Of a stretch of DNA of 64,000 nt, positions 62,679 to 64,000 are shown one piece after another. The stretch's first letter is position 1, and each line of letters opens with the position of its first letter. Where the stretch lies: assembly GCA_963808705.1 (NCBI GenBank), contig CAWEHB010000015.1:124001-188000 (forward strand). The letters run 5' to 3'. A program made the translations under genes and the position numbers. Below the pieces are notes generated by a model. That model saw only the letters and a list, made by a program, of their open reading frames with translations, was not told the origin of the DNA and made no database searches. The stretch is from JASHPR01 sp963808705 (GTDB taxonomy: Bacteria; Actinomycetota; Actinomycetes; Streptosporangiales; Streptosporangiaceae).

Positions 62679-64000
62679 ATGTCCGACACCCGAGAGCAGG
62701 CAGGATCCGGCGGTGACGGCGCCCCGCACCTCACCGCGACCAAGACCGGGATGCTGGAGGAGATCGACGTCTCGGGGCGCCAAGACGTCGCCAAGCTGCG
62801 CAAGGGCGCGGTGGGCATCTGGGGGGTGCTGTTCCTCACCGTGACCGGCTCCGCGCCGATCTCGGCGATGCTGTTCAACACTCCCATCGTGGTCGGTTTC
62901 GGCCAGGGCGTCGGCGCGCCCGCCGCGTTCATCGTCGCCACGATCGTGCTGGTCATCTTCTCGGTCGGCTACGTGGCCATGGCGCGCAAGAAAACCACCG
63001 CGGGCGGCTTCTACTCCTACATCAGCCATGGCCTGGGCCGGGAGATCGGCATAGGCACCGGGTTCGGGTCGGTGCTGGCTTACTCGGTGTTCGAGGCGTC
63101 GCTGTGCGGCGGCTTCGCCTACTTCCTCAACCTCAAGCTGGCCCAGTTCGGCTGGAACGTCGGCTGGCCCTGGCTGGCCCTGGCCATGGTCCTGATCATC
63201 TCGGTGCTCACCTACTTCGACATCAGGATCTCCAGCCTGGTGCTGGGCATCGGGCTGATCTCCGAGATCGTGATGCTGCTGATCTTCGACGGGTTCATGT
63301 TCGCGCACGGCGGCCTCCCGATGGCCTCGCTCAACCCGGTGAACGCGTTCAAGGCCCTTCCGGCCTCGCACGCCGTGGCGGCCGGGGCCATCGGCGTCGG
63401 GCTGTTCTTCGCGTTCTGGTCCTGGGTCGGCTTCGAGATGGCGCCCAACTACGGCGAGGAGTCCCGGAACCCCAAGCGGATCGTGCCGCGGGCCATGTAC
63501 ATCTCGGTGATCGGGCTCGGGATCTTCTACATCCTCACCAGCTGGGCCCCGTTCGCCGGCTACTCGACCGTCAACGCCGCGGCGCACCAGGCGCAGACCA
63601 ACGCGGCCCAGTACTACCTGGGCCCGGCGAACGCGATCGCCGGGCGCTGGGTCGGCTCGCTGCTCAGCTACCTGATCATCACCGGGTCGTTCGCCTGCGG
63701 CATGGCCTTCCACAACACCACGTCGCGGTACTTCTACTCCCTCGGACGGGAAGGGCTGCTGCCCCGGCAGCTGGGCAAGACGCATCCCCGCTGGAAGAGC
63801 CCGTACATCGCGTCCGTCACCCAGTCCCTGATCGCGGCCGTGATCGTGCTCGGGTTCGCCCTGTTCACCGGGACGAACAACCCGAGCAGCCAGGCGTACA
63901 TCCAGCTCTACGGGCTGATGGCCGTCATGGGCGTGATCATTATCCTGTCGGTCCAGGCGCTGGTGTCGCTGAGCATCCTGATCTACTTCCGGCGGCACCA
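62679..64000 (+). CDS. APC-family amino acid permease, 3' partial
   Basis: The gene runs off the right edge of the window; 440 codons are visible. ATG 62679 follows GAGGAGG. After a hydrophilic N-terminus come at least nine hydrophobic helices with APC-type patterns (FLTVTGSAPISAML, FFAFWSWVGFEMAPNYGEES, TSRYFYSLGREGLLP). Transcribed divergently from the BMC operon, it likely imports the amino alcohol or related substrate. Confidence 0.85.
   Translation, partial: MSDTREQAGSGGDGAPHLTATKTGMLEEIDVSGRQDVAKLRKGAVGIWGVLFLTVTGSAPISAMLFNTPIVVGFGQGVGAPAAFIVATIVLVIFSVGYVAMARKKTTAGGFYSYISHGLGREIGIGTGFGSVLAYSVFEASLCGGFAYFLNLKLAQFGWNVGWPWLALAMVLIISVLTYFDIRISSLVLGIGLISEIVMLLIFDGFMFAHGGLPMASLNPVNAFKALPASHAVAAGAIGVGLFFAFWSWVGFEMAPNYGEESRNPKRIVPRAMYISVIGLGIFYILTSWAPFAGYSTVNAAAHQAQTNAAQYYLGPANAIAGRWVGSLLSYLIITGSFACGMAFHNTTSRYFYSLGREGLLPRQLGKTHPRWKSPYIASVTQSLIAAVIVLGFALFTGTNNPSSQAYIQLYGLMAVMGVIIILSVQALVSLSILIYFRRH

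Overview
The window is very GC-rich, densely coded actinobacterial chromosome, with GTG and TTG starts and many 1-14 bp gene overlaps. Family content (F420-type luciferase-like oxidoreductase, XRE-DUF5753/DUF397 pair, DUF574 methyltransferase, HBHA-like protein beside an XRE regulator, an RMM-type microcompartment) points to a soil actinomycete. The genus cannot be named from sequence alone. I saw no rRNA, tRNA, CRISPR array or replication origin.

Layout. 0-19 kb is mostly housekeeping and accessory metabolism: a cytochrome b-type membrane protein cut by the window edge, an HBHA-like protein with its XRE neighbour, an amidohydrolase, hydrolases, an M1 peptidase, an FMN alpha-hydroxyacid dehydrogenase with a tiny GntR regulator, SDRs, membrane proteins, a luciferase-like oxidoreductase and a PAP2 phosphatase. 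18.4-26.2 kb is a tightly coupled five-gene minus-strand operon: SWIM zinc finger, DUF5691, MoxR AAA+ ATPase, DUF5682 and VWA protein. This recurring system has no established function. 26.4-31.6 kb holds an Ndk-like protein, a UDP-glucose dehydrogenase-type enzyme, a DUF2786 protein and a P1 peptidase. 31.6-39.2 kb looks like an amine or amino-acid catabolic cassette: permease, Dabb protein, glutamine-synthetase-like ligase, Lrp regulator, frameshifted aminotransferase, cupin, atypical SDR and class II amidotransferase. A lone TnpB element, a TetR gene with a 35-bp repeat array and an S9 peptidase follow. 44-47 kb is an actinobacterial XRE/DUF397/DUF574 cluster. 47.3-52.7 kb joins lysine 6-aminotransferase, an aminoadipate-semialdehyde-type dehydrogenase and a fused alpha/beta 2-oxoacid dehydrogenase E1.

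53.7-64 kb is an RMM-type (aminoacetone / 1-amino-2-propanol) bacterial microcompartment operon: class III aminotransferase, CoA-acylating-type aldehyde dehydrogenase with a lumen-targeting helix, two BMC-T, one BMC-H and one BMC-P shell protein, a probable lumen adaptor, an amino-alcohol kinase, an SDR and a GntR/HutC regulator. An amino-acid permease is divergently transcribed and runs off the window. A near-palindrome inside a good promoter at 62255-62283 is a candidate control site.

The most unusual signal is a family of about 90-165 bp intra-operonic repeats (37009, 56562, 22070 and 19702). Each begins at a start codon that overlaps or closely follows the upstream stop and ends in CCCGGAGGCGAG. 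In two cases the repeat encodes a mini-ORF whose stop overlaps the next start; in two cases it is fused in frame to the next protein. This is the layout of mycobacterial MIRUs, but with its own sequence. A second dispersed element, a 53-bp hairpin, occurs at 30330 and 57605. Short in-frame tandem repeats inside linkers recur in at least seven proteins.
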